Shown: positions 15,662 through 23,310, numbered from the stretch's first letter. The stretch: DNA of 64,000 nucleotides from Calothrix sp. PCC 7716 (GCF_019977735.1 NZ_AP025018.1:3906001-3970000), one strand, 5' to 3'. Made by a program: numbers and translations. The notes: generated from the sequence alone by a model not told the origin.

Positions 15662-18058
15662 TTAATCATCGGCTTCTTTATCTCCTTCATTAATAGCAGT
15701 AGCTTGGCTTGCATTTTTAGAGTCTTGCTCCTGTTTTTTAATTTTTTCTGATTCTGCTGGTTCTTTAGCTTTTTTAGATGTCTCGGTGTCTTTAAGAGAT
15801 TCTTCTAATTCTTTTTGCTGCTCTCCAATTTGTTTAATAGTGTCTTGAACGCTTAAAACTTCTGACGCTACAGCGTCAACTTGACTTACTAATTCTTCAG
15901 CTTTTTCTAAAGCAGTAAAGAATTTATTTTGAAAATTGACGTTAGGATTAAACCATTTGTAAGCATTCTCAGCGACTACACCAAATCGACGCAAAGCATT
16001 TGCTACTGAAGCATTCCAGTTTCCTACGACTTCTAGCGCACTGAGAATACTTTGCCCAATAGATTGAACACTGTTTAATAAATTAGCAGCAGCTTGATAA
16101 ATTCTATTGTATTTTTTCCACTCTGCCTTAATACCGCCCCAGGTTGATTCTCCTAAAGCAGTTTTAGCAGCTTCATCGAACTGTTTACCAAGTATGCTGC
16201 CAATATCTAACGGACTACCGTCTTCGTCTTTAATGCCAATTACAGCTAATACATTAGATATTGCACCTGTTAAAGTTTGACCTAAATTGTTACTAAGCAT
16301 GTACGCATTATGAAGCGTCTGCCACCACGTTAAAACGTTCAAAACTCGGTCAAGATGCAACCATTTAGCTACTTTATTAAGTTTGTCGAATATTTTTTGC
16401 AATAAACCTGATAAGCCACCATTAACCTGTGGTCCAAGCTTTGTATTAATAACATCAACTTTGGCATTTAACGCCGCTACCCCAGCCAAATCAAACCCTT
16501 GAAGTAATAATTGTAGTTGGTCAAGTTTATTGTTATTGTTGTTTGCTTGGTCAAGAATTTTTTGTTGACAACTTGAACACCCGTTAGGTGTTGGTGGCGG
16601 TGTTGGTGGTTCGGCCCTTCTAGGAAATCCAAAGGGAAAGGGGGCTGGAAATCCAGGAGGTTTAGGACTTGGTGCTGGTGAGGGACTTGGGCTAGGGCTA
16701 GGACTTGGTGCTGGTGAGGGACTTGGGCTAGGGCTAGGACTTGGTGCTGGTGAGGGACTTGGGCTAGGGCTAGGACTTGGTGCTGGTGAGGGACTTGGCG
16801 CTGATAAAGGAGTAATATCATTAACTTTGAAATTACTTGCTGTACTAGCGCTAGAGAAACGTAAAGGATTTTCAATTGTGTAGATAGGTATCCATTTTGA
16901 AGGAAAGCCGACTAGTGCAGAAAGCACTTGTGTAGTTTGTCCATCAAAAGGTTTGTTAGGGTTTCCTTCAATTGGTTCCCATTTAAAGCCATAGATTGGT
17001 CCTTCTACAATTGCATCAATAGGTTGAGGAAAGTTTTGAATTCCTGGTGCAGTAGAGAAATTTATGTAGCTAACTAAAACTTCTGCATTTATTCGATACA
17101 AAACACCAGCACTACCTTGTGCAGGAAACCTATCTGATGGACGAGAAGGACCTGAAGTTGGCGGAGGAGAATCAACAGGCGGAGGTGGTGGAAATAATAA
17201 ATCGGTTATAAACCCCCCAGCCATTGAGCCAATCAATCCACCAACAAAAGCGCCTGGTGGTCCACCCAATGCACCACCCAATGCACCTCCAAGAATTCCA
17301 CCAGCAACACCACCAGCAGCACCAGCTAATGCAGCGGCTGGCGGTTGCCCTCTAAGTGACCGAATTCCAAAGTCAACGGCACCACCAATTAACGGACCTG
17401 CTAGTCTTGGTCCAATACCTGGTGGAGGCTTTGGAAATGGTGATGGAGGTTTTGGTGGTGTAGTTGGTGGAGGTAGTGGAAACTTAGTTACTGGCGGCGC
17501 CTTAACTTGTGTCGCTGTTGGCACAGTTCCACCGCCACCGTTACCACGTGGTGGAGATGCTGAAGTTGGCCGATTAGATGGTGGTGGCGCCTTTGGAGGA
17601 GATGCGGGTCTTGGTTTAGGCTGTGGTTTATCACCCGGTGGCTTATATCTATTTGCTACTTCTCTATCTGCTGCTTGCCTGCGTTGAAGTTGCCGTTCTT
17701 CGAGTGATGGTGGTGGTTTATATTTAGCGTTTTTTACTTCTTCTCTAGTACGCTTAATGCTTTCTTCAGCATCATTGATTTGTTGTTGCTTGCGCTGCTT
17801 TTGCTTATTGTGCATGTCAGCTGAAGCAGTTTCATAGTCTTGATTCCAATATTCAGCACGGTCTTTAAAAGTTTGTTTTATTGCAGCGTCAGCATCTGCA
17901 ACTCGTTCAGCTTTATTCGCTAACTGTTTTTTTTGAATATCGGCAGAACGAATCTCTTGCTCTTGCCAGTTTTGAAGCCTTTCTGCATGAGCTTTTTTTT
18001 GTGCAGCTTGCTCCAAAAGCTCCTGCATTAAATTACTGTTCTGCTCGAAATTTGACAT
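15662..18058 (-). CDS. Large glycine-zipper and Pro/Ser-repeat protein
   Basis: This 798-residue protein has distinct zones: a charged coiled coil (1-130), a Pro/Lys-rich linker (130-225), and a glycine-zipper membrane stretch (about 225-290) with alternating GGALGG repeats. Next come a beta-rich segment (315-410), a PSPSPAPSPS linker encoded by a 36-base tandem repeat (about 420-465), and a CSSC pair (about 493). A long helical C-terminal half ends in a Lys/Glu coil. Glycine zippers insert into or span membranes, as in some phage ejection and secreted pore proteins. As the largest product of the block it could be a tail, ejection or membrane-delivery protein; this is inference. It starts 1 base from the upstream gene's stop. 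Confidence 0.6.
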   Translation of the reverse strand: MSNFEQNSNLMQELLEQAAQKKAHAERLQNWQEQEIRSADIQKKQLANKAERVADADAAIKQTFKDRAEYWNQDYETASADMHNKQKQRKQQQINDAEESIKRTREEVKNAKYKPPPSLEERQLQRRQAADREVANRYKPPGDKPQPKPRPASPPKAPPPSNRPTSASPPRGNGGGGTVPTATQVKAPPVTKFPLPPPTTPPKPPSPFPKPPPGIGPRLAGPLIGGAVDFGIRSLRGQPPAAALAGAAGGVAGGILGGALGGALGGPPGAFVGGLIGSMAGGFITDLLFPPPPPVDSPPPTSGPSRPSDRFPAQGSAGVLYRINAEVLVSYINFSTAPGIQNFPQPIDAIVEGPIYGFKWEPIEGNPNKPFDGQTTQVLSALVGFPSKWIPIYTIENPLRFSSASTASNFKVNDITPLSAPSPSPAPSPSPSPSPSPAPSPSPSPSPSPAPSPSPSPSPSPAPSPKPPGFPAPFPFGFPRRAEPPTPPPTPNGCSSCQQKILDQANNNNNKLDQLQLLLQGFDLAGVAALNAKVDVINTKLGPQVNGGLSGLLQKIFDKLNKVAKWLHLDRVLNVLTWWQTLHNAYMLSNNLGQTLTGAISNVLAVIGIKDEDGSPLDIGSILGKQFDEAAKTALGESTWGGIKAEWKKYNRIYQAAANLLNSVQSIGQSILSALEVVGNWNASVANALRRFGVVAENAYKWFNPNVNFQNKFFTALEKAEELVSQVDAVASEVLSVQDTIKQIGEQQKELEESLKDTETSKKAKEPAESEKIKKQEQDSKNASQATAINEGDKEADD
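16665..16798. repeat. 36-base tandem repeat (3.7 copies)
   Basis: Units 16665-16700, 16701-16736 and 16737-16772, plus a partial unit to about 16798, are near identical. Each encodes a 12-residue Ser-Pro/Ala-Pro block in the 798-residue protein. The near-perfect DNA identity implies recent expansion. Confidence 0.9.
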
Positions 18059-18059
18059 A

Positions 18060-18359
18060 TTATGCAGTAAAAATGGTAGGAATTTCTACGCTGCTTAATG
18101 GTTGTGCATAATTCCACATTCCATCATTACCGGATAGATAGTTTTTGGACATTTCGACAGAGACTCTACCCAAAAAACGATATTTTTTATCACTTTCAAC
18201 ATAAAAGACACCTGCCTGCGCTGCTCTTTCTGTTGAACCCGCTCCTTCAATAACGATTAGGTCTGAATTGATATGAGAAAGAGAAAGGATTGCCCATACA
18301 GCTAATTCCTCTAAAGTGTCAACGCTGTTGGGTAGTTGAGTTTTGCTAAAAGCTGTCAT
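18060..18359 (-). CDS. Unrecognised small protein heading the minus-strand operon
   Basis: The ATG at 18359 (MTAFSKTQLPNSVDTLEELA) gives 99 residues; the longer frame starts at TTG 18386. The sequence alternates helices and strands (LAVWAILSLSHINSDLIVIE, AGVFYVESDKKYRFLGRVSV) and has no membrane segment. It is the first gene of the 12.5-18.4 kb minus-strand operon, directly upstream of the large glycine-zipper gene. The shared promoter should lie in the 200-base gap to the divergent recombinase gene. No family was recognised. Confidence 0.6.
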   Translation of the reverse strand: MTAFSKTQLPNSVDTLEELAVWAILSLSHINSDLIVIEGAGSTERAAQAGVFYVESDKKYRFLGRVSVEMSKNYLSGNDGMWNYAQPLSSVEIPTIFTA

Positions 18360-18555
18360 AGCTCGAAATTTTGTATATAGTTTCAAATCAATTTTTAACT
18401 ATTTTCACTTAATCGTAAATACACCACTTTTATGTAAAACAAGTAGTAGCACTGAAGCGCTCTAAATATTGCTGCTTATAGACTTGAGACATTAATAACA
18501 TCAGGGTAAATTAAACTACTACAACTTTTACCTATTAATTCTGGCTAAATATGTA

Positions 18556-19149
18556 ATGCCTAAGAACAATCGTGAAGGTCAAGCAACTGTTTTAGACGAC
18601 AGCGATTACTTGACAATCAAAAATCATTTTGTTAATCACAAGCATAAATTAATTGTTGATATCGCTTGGTGGACGGGTGAACGCATGGGGGCAGTTTGCA
18701 AACTTCCAGTTTCTTGTGTATTTGATGTTAAAGGGCAACCGTTAACACATATTACTTTTCCTAAACGCACTCGCAAAGCTTCACCTGATGGAACGCGCAA
18801 AACACGCCAAGTTCCTGTGCATAAAAATTTACGCGCTATTTTGCGTGAATACTGGCAGTTGCACAAACCAGATATCAATAGTTGCTTGTTTCCTGGAAGT
18901 AATGAGGGTGTGTCACTACAGCTTCAGTCATTTGATGACGCTTTCCGCATAGCTTTACGTAAAGCTGGTATGGAAAGTAGAGGTATTAGTACCCACAGCT
19001 TCCGTAGAAGCTTTATTACTAAGCTCGCACGTAAGGGTATTGCAGCCTCTAAAATCCAGAAACTTACAGGACATGCGGATTTGAAAGTACTTTCGCGTTA
19101 CATCGAGGTGAGTGACGACGAGCTAGCAGAGGCTATTGCTGTGTTATGA
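18556..19149 (+). CDS. Small tyrosine recombinase (catalytic domain only)
   Basis: At 197 residues this has only the catalytic domain, a size like FimB/FimE inversion enzymes. Active-site residues are visible: the first Arg in GERMGAVCKL (about 43), a basic strand RKTRQVPVHK, HSFRR (about 146-150), GHADLKVLSRY with His about 173 and the nucleophile Tyr about 182. The usual N-terminal core-binding domain is absent. It opens the plus-strand block of the element, divergent from the large operon, and overlaps the oxygenase gene by 4 bases. It may integrate or excise the element or invert a DNA segment. Confidence 0.85.
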   Translation: MPKNNREGQATVLDDSDYLTIKNHFVNHKHKLIVDIAWWTGERMGAVCKLPVSCVFDVKGQPLTHITFPKRTRKASPDGTRKTRQVPVHKNLRAILREYWQLHKPDINSCLFPGSNEGVSLQLQSFDDAFRIALRKAGMESRGISTHSFRRSFITKLARKGIAASKIQKLTGHADLKVLSRYIEVSDDELAEAIAVL

Positions 19150-19724
19150 AGTACTTACACATCTACAACTTCCTTTCAGATAAAGAACGTAGCGAAATAT
19201 TTGACTTTGCTGTAAGTAATAAAAGTTCGTTTGCTCAGTCAGGTGTTCTCGGTGATGCTAATCATCGCTGTTCAAAAGTTTTGTATGATTTTCCAAAAGA
19301 ACTTTTTATAAATCGACTTCAAAAAGTAATGCCACTTGCTTGTGATGCTTTGGATATTACTGTTAACGAAGCTGGGTTAATTGAATGTCAGCTTACTGCT
19401 AGCAATGATGGTGATTATTTTAAAGCTCATACAGACAGCAATCCTGAACAAGCTACTAGAACTCGGTTCTTAAGTTATGTTTACTACTTTCATCGAATAC
19501 CTAAACATTATTTAGGTGGTCAATTATTGCTTTATAACAATCAAGAAAGTAGAGAATATGGAAACTTTAAAGTAGTTGAGCCTGATAATAATTCTCTTGT
19601 TTTATTTGAAAGTTGCTTATTACATGAAGTTTCACCTGTTAGATGCCCAAATACAGCGTTTGCAAATAGCCGTTTTACGGTCAATGGTTGGTTTAACCAC
19701 AAAGTGACTACATCTTTTACCTGA
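19146..19724 (+). CDS. 2-oxoglutarate/Fe(II)-dependent oxygenase (prolyl-4-hydroxylase type)
   Basis: This 192-residue protein is of the double-stranded beta-helix oxygenase type. The iron ligands are AHTDSN (His and Asp, about 96-98) and CLLHEVSPV (His about 160). The 2-oxoglutarate-binding Arg is in SRFTVNGWF (about 177). GGQLLLYNN is the strand typical of P4H-like enzymes. Such enzymes hydroxylate proline or other side chains in proteins. The start overlaps the recombinase stop (ATGA), implying coupled translation. The substrate is unknown; the Pro-rich 798-residue protein of the divergent operon is one candidate, purely by inference. Confidence 0.8.
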   Translation: MKYLHIYNFLSDKERSEIFDFAVSNKSSFAQSGVLGDANHRCSKVLYDFPKELFINRLQKVMPLACDALDITVNEAGLIECQLTASNDGDYFKAHTDSNPEQATRTRFLSYVYYFHRIPKHYLGGQLLLYNNQESREYGNFKVVEPDNNSLVLFESCLLHEVSPVRCPNTAFANSRFTVNGWFNHKVTTSFT

Positions 19725-19754
19725 CAAACTTGATAAACCTTACAAACTTGATAT

Positions 19755-20261
19755 ATGAAATTTAATATCGATATTGGTCATAATTGCCCCCCTGATGGCG
19801 GCGCCGTGGGTATAAGGGCAGAGAACCACCTAACTATGGAGGTTGGAAAGCTTGTTATACAAAAACTTGAAGCGCTAGGGCATACGGTGATCAACTGCAC
19901 CCCAACAAAAGCGACATCAGTTCGAGACTCGTTACAGCAGCGGGTAAAAAAATCAAATGCTGTAAAAGCTGATTTGTTTGTATCAATACATTTTAATGCT
20001 TTTAATGGACAAGCTCACGGTACTGAAGTCTTTGCAATTTCTCAAGCCGGAAAAAAATACGCGCAAAACGTACTCAATCAAATATGTAGCCTCGGATTTT
20101 TTAACCGGAAAGTTAAAAATGGCTTGAAATATTTTGTACTAAGGAATACTAAAGCAGTTGCAATCCTTATCGAGTGCTGTTTTTGTGATTCAAAGCGGGA
20201 TATGGATATGTATGATGCTGAAAAAATGGCTACTGCAATTGTTGAGGGCTTAACCAAATGA
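19755..20261 (+). CDS. N-acetylmuramoyl-L-alanine amidase (Amidase_3, zinc)
   Basis: This 168-residue, single-domain amidase cuts the lactyl-amide bond between N-acetylmuramic acid and the peptide stem in peptidoglycan. Zinc and catalytic residues are visible: GHNCPP (His about 9), AENH (Glu about 23), SIHFNAF (His about 78) and the catalytic Glu in LIECCF (about 141). It has no signal peptide or wall-binding domain, which fits a phage endolysin released by a holin better than a cell-division amidase. Next to it lie a 65-residue gene and a one-membrane-segment gene, as in lysis cassettes. Confidence 0.85.
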   Translation: MKFNIDIGHNCPPDGGAVGIRAENHLTMEVGKLVIQKLEALGHTVINCTPTKATSVRDSLQQRVKKSNAVKADLFVSIHFNAFNGQAHGTEVFAISQAGKKYAQNVLNQICSLGFFNRKVKNGLKYFVLRNTKAVAILIECCFCDSKRDMDMYDAEKMATAIVEGLTK

Positions 20262-20455
20262 CACTAATCTCACTCGACCTAATAGAGTCACTGGTTGACC
20301 TTAACAACAAAGTGCTTAATAGCAAAATTACTCACCCCCGCGAATTAGCGATTGCAATTGAGAAAGTAGCTGAGGATGCTTGGTTAGAAGTTGAAAAACT
20401 TGCTTTAGAGCAAATCGCCGCTGACATGGCGCCATCTCTGAGAATTGACCCATGA
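20258..20455 (+). CDS. Small helical protein in lysis-like cassette
   Basis: This 65-residue protein is mostly helical (SLDLIESLVDLNNKVLNSKI, then a Leu/Glu-rich second helix) with no membrane segment. It overlaps the amidase stop by 4 bases and the next gene's start by 4 bases. Its place between amidase and holin-like genes suggests an accessory or regulator of the cassette, but no family is recognised. Confidence 0.55.
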   Translation: MTLISLDLIESLVDLNNKVLNSKITHPRELAIAIEKVAEDAWLEVEKLALEQIAADMAPSLRIDP

Positions 20456-20610
20456 AATTTAAACACGCTCCTGTTGGGTTAGTACTTTTAGCTTTATGCG
20501 GCGCCGCAGTAGTAGCAGTCCTGGATGCTCACTACCGCGACGGCTTTATGAGGTTAGCTGATGCAATGGTTGTAGGGTTTTGGGGTTGGATGCAGCACGA
20601 GAAAGACTAG
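20452..20610 (+). CDS. Holin-like 52-residue membrane protein
   Basis: The ATG at 20452 overlaps the preceding stop (ATGA), and the TAG at 20608-20610 overlaps the stop of the opposing gene. The 52 residues are MKFKHAPVGLVLLALCGAAV followed by more hydrophobic residues to about 24, a polar turn (DAHYRDGF), a second amphipathic stretch (MRLADAMVVGFWGWMQHE) and a charged end. One or two membrane helices and a charged tail are the general look of small phage holins. The position directly after a zinc amidase supports this, but the sequence alone cannot prove it. Confidence 0.5.
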   Translation: MKFKHAPVGLVLLALCGAAVVAVLDAHYRDGFMRLADAMVVGFWGWMQHEKD

Positions 20611-21371
20611 AAGTTTTCTTTGATTAGTTGCTTTATCTGACTTGGGCAACTCCCTTTTGAAATTGCATCCTTAACTAATTCAGCCCTCATAACGGCTTTT
20701 GAATTAGCAATGTTACCAATGTGTTGTCTGTCGATTTTCCTCCCTTCCATCCAACAATAACGATAGTAATAATGTTTTTTATTTGCGCGACTAACCCAAT
20801 AGACCTCGACCCATTGATTGTATTTTTCATGCTGATTTGGCTTATTGCCACTCTGGATATGTTGCGGCGCCTGTAACTTAATCTGCTCCCGAACACCCGT
20901 ATTTGATAAGTAGCTTGTAACCTGTGCTACTTCATTACTACTAATATTAGAGTGTTCGGGAGCAGCTTGTAACCATTGCTGCGTCTGCTCCCGAACACCC
21001 GTATTTGATAATTGTGATGTTGCAGAAGTTACATTACTACTATTATTATCAGAGTGTTCGGGAGCAGTTTCTTGAGTGGCATTTTTTACTTGCTCCCGAA
21101 CACTTTGCCACGTAGACCAGGCTTTCTCAAACTCTTCAATACTATTAAAGTCGTCCGGTTCGGGTGGTTCATGTGAATCATCATAAAAAATAGTAAGTTG
21201 ATCCGCTTCGCTTTTAAATGGAACTTCCCCAAAATCTTCAGGGTTCCATCTGTCTTCAATGTGTTCGTGGGCAATAATTTCTGTGTCCCAGTAGGGGTCA
21301 TATACAGGTACTGACTCACGCACGATGGGAGTTGAGGGAATCGAGAACAAAGCTAGCTGTTCAAAACTCAT
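20607..21371 (-). CDS. Repeat-containing element protein with conserved C-terminal domain
   Basis: This 254-residue protein has an acidic, Pro-rich N-terminal part (MSFEQLALFSIPSTP..., 1-100). Two 34-residue tandem repeats (NTGVREQ...AAPEHS) span about 90-165. The C-terminal 80-residue domain starts WVEVYWVSRANKKHYYYRYC and continues MEGRKIDRQHIGNI, a basic, Tyr/Trp-rich domain I believe recurs in cyanobacterial plasmid and phage proteins. The domain is likely DNA-binding. The repeat units are encoded by alternating inverted 14-mers (20883-21103), which may be a DNA-level feature. It overlaps the upstream gene by 4 bases. Confidence 0.65.
   Translation of the reverse strand: MSFEQLALFSIPSTPIVRESVPVYDPYWDTEIIAHEHIEDRWNPEDFGEVPFKSEADQLTIFYDDSHEPPEPDDFNSIEEFEKAWSTWQSVREQVKNATQETAPEHSDNNSSNVTSATSQLSNTGVREQTQQWLQAAPEHSNISSNEVAQVTSYLSNTGVREQIKLQAPQHIQSGNKPNQHEKYNQWVEVYWVSRANKKHYYYRYCWMEGRKIDRQHIGNIANSKAVMRAELVKDAISKGSCPSQIKQLIKENF
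20883..21103. repeat. Array of five alternating inverted 14-mers (GTGTTCGGGAGCAG)
   Basis: CTGCTCCCGAACAC occurs at 20883-20896 and 20985-20998, with a one-base variant at 21090-21103. Its exact reverse complement occurs at 20952-20965 and 21054-21067. Start-to-start spacings are 69, 33, 69 and 36 bases. The array lies inside the gene at 20607-21371, and read in frame the two orientations encode GVREQ and AAPEHS. Confidence 0.85.
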
Positions 21372-21565
21372 TTTGATTCCCTCCTAAACTTAACTATTTG
21401 ATGACTAACAAGGTTTGCTGATTCCCGCATTGCTTCAGCCCATGCTAAAGCAACAGTTGGAGGAAGTTGCTGTAAATCACACTCGGATATAAACCTGTGT
21501 TTAATCCAGTTTTTAAACAGTAACAATTGCCCTTTATCTATAAAGGAACTTTTGGAATAATTCAT
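21368..21565 (-). CDS. Small basic element protein
   Basis: This 65-residue protein (MNYSKSSFIDKGQLLLFKNW) has two helices, the second reading TVALAWAEAMRESANLVSHQIV. It overlaps the following gene by 4 bases, so the two are co-translated. The basic, helical make-up would fit a DNA-binding regulator or a subunit of its partner, but no HTH or RHH motif can be fixed. It follows the replication-like gene at 21600 by 34 bases. Confidence 0.5.
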   Translation of the reverse strand: MNYSKSSFIDKGQLLLFKNWIKHRFISECDLQQLPPTVALAWAEAMRESANLVSHQIVKFRRESK

Positions 21566-21599
21566 GGTATCGATTAACTAGGTTTTTGTTACACACCCT

Positions 21600-22364
21600 T
21601 TATTGGGTGTTTTTTATTGGATACATTTGCTCGTCAATGTAAATGTCGGTGTACGTATCAAAGGTTGAAATTACACCCATGTTTTCAAGTATCCATTGAT
21701 TCTCTAATTCCTCCCAGTATTTATGTCTCAAGCACTGTACAAGCCAACCCACACGGCGAGCGATGACTTTCTTCTTACATTGAAATTTAAGTAACTCCAA
21801 AGCTAACCGTACCTCTTCAACCGAATAGCGATAAATGTCACAGATTTCGGGAAGTTCTAGACCAGCTTCTTTGTTAACTAAATCTCTAATTTCATCCTTG
21901 GTTTCTTTGGATACCTCCGCTAAAGTCGGTAAAGAGTAAGACTGCTGCTGCGAAAGGGGGTTCGCAAAGTTTGTAGAGCCATCCCCATTTTCAGCCCCTA
22001 AAGTGGAACTAATTGTATTAGTTTGGAATGATTGTTTTCTAGGTGGTTTCAAGCAATCGAGCGGTCTAATAATTAACTTGAAAACGTGCCAACTGTACTG
22101 CTTTACGATTTTAATCACTTCCAATTCATCCAGTTTGGCGAACACCTGTTTTAAGTGACGATTACAGTATGGTTCGCCTCTTTTCTTTCCAACTAGCTGG
22201 TTGAAATCAAGCAAGTCAATCTCTATTTCTTTGCCTATTTCTTCATTAGTAGTCAGCCAATACCATAATTGTTGTGCAGCACACTTAATTCCTAATTTGA
22301 GACAGAATGCTTCGTGTTCGTCTGTCCACTGGCTGATGAATTTTTTGATGGTTTTGTGCATAAT
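21600..22364 (-). CDS. Winged-helix replication-initiator-like protein
   Basis: The ATG at 22364 (MHKTIKKFISQWTDEHEAFC) gives 254 residues. Residues 20-100 look like a winged helix (IKCAAQQLWYWLTTNEEIGK, then FNQLVGKKRGEPYCNRHLKQVFAKL, then a basic strand pair). A Ser/Thr-rich linker leads to a C-terminal helical domain (SVEEVRLALELLKFQCKKKVIARRVGWLVQCL). Plasmid or phage replication or partition proteins often have this layout. It is the first gene of a short minus-strand unit. No catalytic motif was seen, so the assignment is a tentative DNA-binding, replication-type protein. Confidence 0.5.
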   Translation of the reverse strand: MMHKTIKKFISQWTDEHEAFCLKLGIKCAAQQLWYWLTTNEEIGKEIEIDLLDFNQLVGKKRGEPYCNRHLKQVFAKLDELEVIKIVKQYSWHVFKLIIRPLDCLKPPRKQSFQTNTISSTLGAENGDGSTNFANPLSQQQSYSLPTLAEVSKETKDEIRDLVNKEAGLELPEICDIYRYSVEEVRLALELLKFQCKKKVIARRVGWLVQCLRHKYWEELENQWILENMGVISTFDTYTDIYIDEQMYPIKNTQ

Positions 22365-22574
22365 AGTAAGTAAGAATTTAAAATCAAAACAAACCATTAA
22401 AGCTGTCGCTCTCCGGAATGCTTTTTGGTTTTTTTTATGGATGTGATAGTGTTTATTCGTTCATTACATACACCTCTTTTCTTTCTCCCTCACTGCGAGT
22501 GTGAGGGATTTTGCTATAAATGTGATTGGTAAAACGTAGTCCGCTTCTTCATTGCATATGGCGTGAAGGAGCTT

Positions 22575-22838
22575 TTAGCGTCTATCTCGCTCCAAATCCC
22601 AAATTACTTTTTGTATGTGCCACTTGGCGGTTCGACCTGGATACACATTGCGAGACATTCGCAACAGCCTTTTTAAAGCTTCTGTATCTCCTTGCAGCAT
22701 ATTTAGTAACTGCGATTCAAGCTCGTAAACTTCATTTGGGTAACGTCTCCTAGGTTTAAAGAAGTTTTCTATTTGCGGTGCCCACTTAGCAACAATGAGC
22801 GCTAGCACTATTAAGCACAGGACAATTAAACTGTTCAT
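22575..22838 (-). CDS. Small cyanobacterial membrane-anchored protein
   Basis: The ATG at 22838 (MNSLIVLCLIVLALIVAKW) gives 87 residues; a TTG at 22862 is an alternative. A single N-terminal membrane helix is followed by a basic linker (KPRRRYPNEV) and a helical domain with LLNMLQGDTEALKRLLRMSR, then KWHIQKVIWDLERDRR. I recognise this layout from small hypothetical proteins in cyanobacteria but know no function. It stands alone between two AT-rich gaps. The gap 22398-22574 shows no further gene. Confidence 0.6.
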   Translation of the reverse strand: MNSLIVLCLIVLALIVAKWAPQIENFFKPRRRYPNEVYELESQLLNMLQGDTEALKRLLRMSRNVYPGRTAKWHIQKVIWDLERDRR

Positions 22839-22942
22839 AAGATTGATATTTAGAGGTATCAATCCAAAATGCAGGACTTTAACCTGATAGTCATCGGGAA
22901 AGTCCGCATTTTTTAACTACGAGTTTTTGCGTACTATGCATA

Positions 22943-22981
22943 AAATAATCCGCTCTACCGATTGGGTAGGGCGGATTATTT
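22943..22981 (-). terminator. 17-bp hairpin terminator after the RHH gene
   Basis: Bases 22943-22959 pair with 22965-22981 around a 5-base loop with one wobble pair (core AATAATCCGC / GCGGATTATT). The stop codon at 22976-22978 of the reading frame reached by frameshifting lies inside the right arm, so that frame ends exactly at the transcript end. Confidence 0.75.
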
Positions 22982-23310
22982 ATCTATGTTGGAAATTTGC
23001 TTTAACTCTTGAAGCCTCTTATTTAAAGCCTCTGCTTGCTGCGTGTGAAAAGCCAGCTGTTCTTGGTGATAAACAAGTTGTTTTTCCGTCTCACTAATTA
23101 GCTGGCTAGCGATTTTCCCAGAGATTCCGTCAAGTGTAGATTCTCCTGCGACAACGATATTTGATTCAGCCCTATTTGTTCCACTAGCTCCGACCTGGAT
23201 AATCCCATGTTCTCGGCTATTTCTTGCAGCCCATCCCATGCTTCCGGATTCACCTTCAAGCTTACTCCCTTCGTTTCTCCCCTCAGTCTCGGACGTCCTG
23301 TTCTCGGCAT
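22976..23310 (-). CDS. Ribbon-helix-helix regulator with candidate -1 frameshift extension
   Basis: The zero frame from ATG 23310 encodes 70 residues to a stop at 23098-23100: a basic start MPRTGRPRLRGETKGVSLKV and an RHH core EAWDGLQEIAENMGLSRSELVE. It resembles CopG/Arc-type repressors and plasmid partition or antitoxin regulators. Just before the stop, a G-GGA-AAA heptamer (23113-23119) would allow a -1 slip into a frame encoding a 46-residue coiled coil (SQLISETEKQLVYHQEQL...) that ends at the terminator. The two products would be 70 and about 111 residues. A plain frameshift mutation is the alternative. Inverted repeats upstream suggest self-regulation. Confidence 0.6.
23046..23119 (-). 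promoter_or_regulatory. Candidate -1 ribosomal frameshift signal
   Basis: Read on the minus strand, the slippery heptamer G GGA AAA (23113-23119) lies in the correct zero-frame phase. Five bases later AGCCAGCT begins and pairs with AGCTGGCT (about 23051-23058) across a loop of about 45 bases. A slip here joins the RHH domain to the downstream coiled-coil frame. Confidence 0.45.

Noticed and set aside
16477-16875. Second frame in the tandem repeat (132 codons)
   Set aside because: It is an out-of-frame reading of the 36-base repeat in the large protein, without its own start signal.
16665-21103. CRISPR-like arrays
   Set aside because: The repeated units at 16665-16798 are contiguous without spacers, and those at 20883-21103 alternate orientation and are coding, so neither is a CRISPR array.
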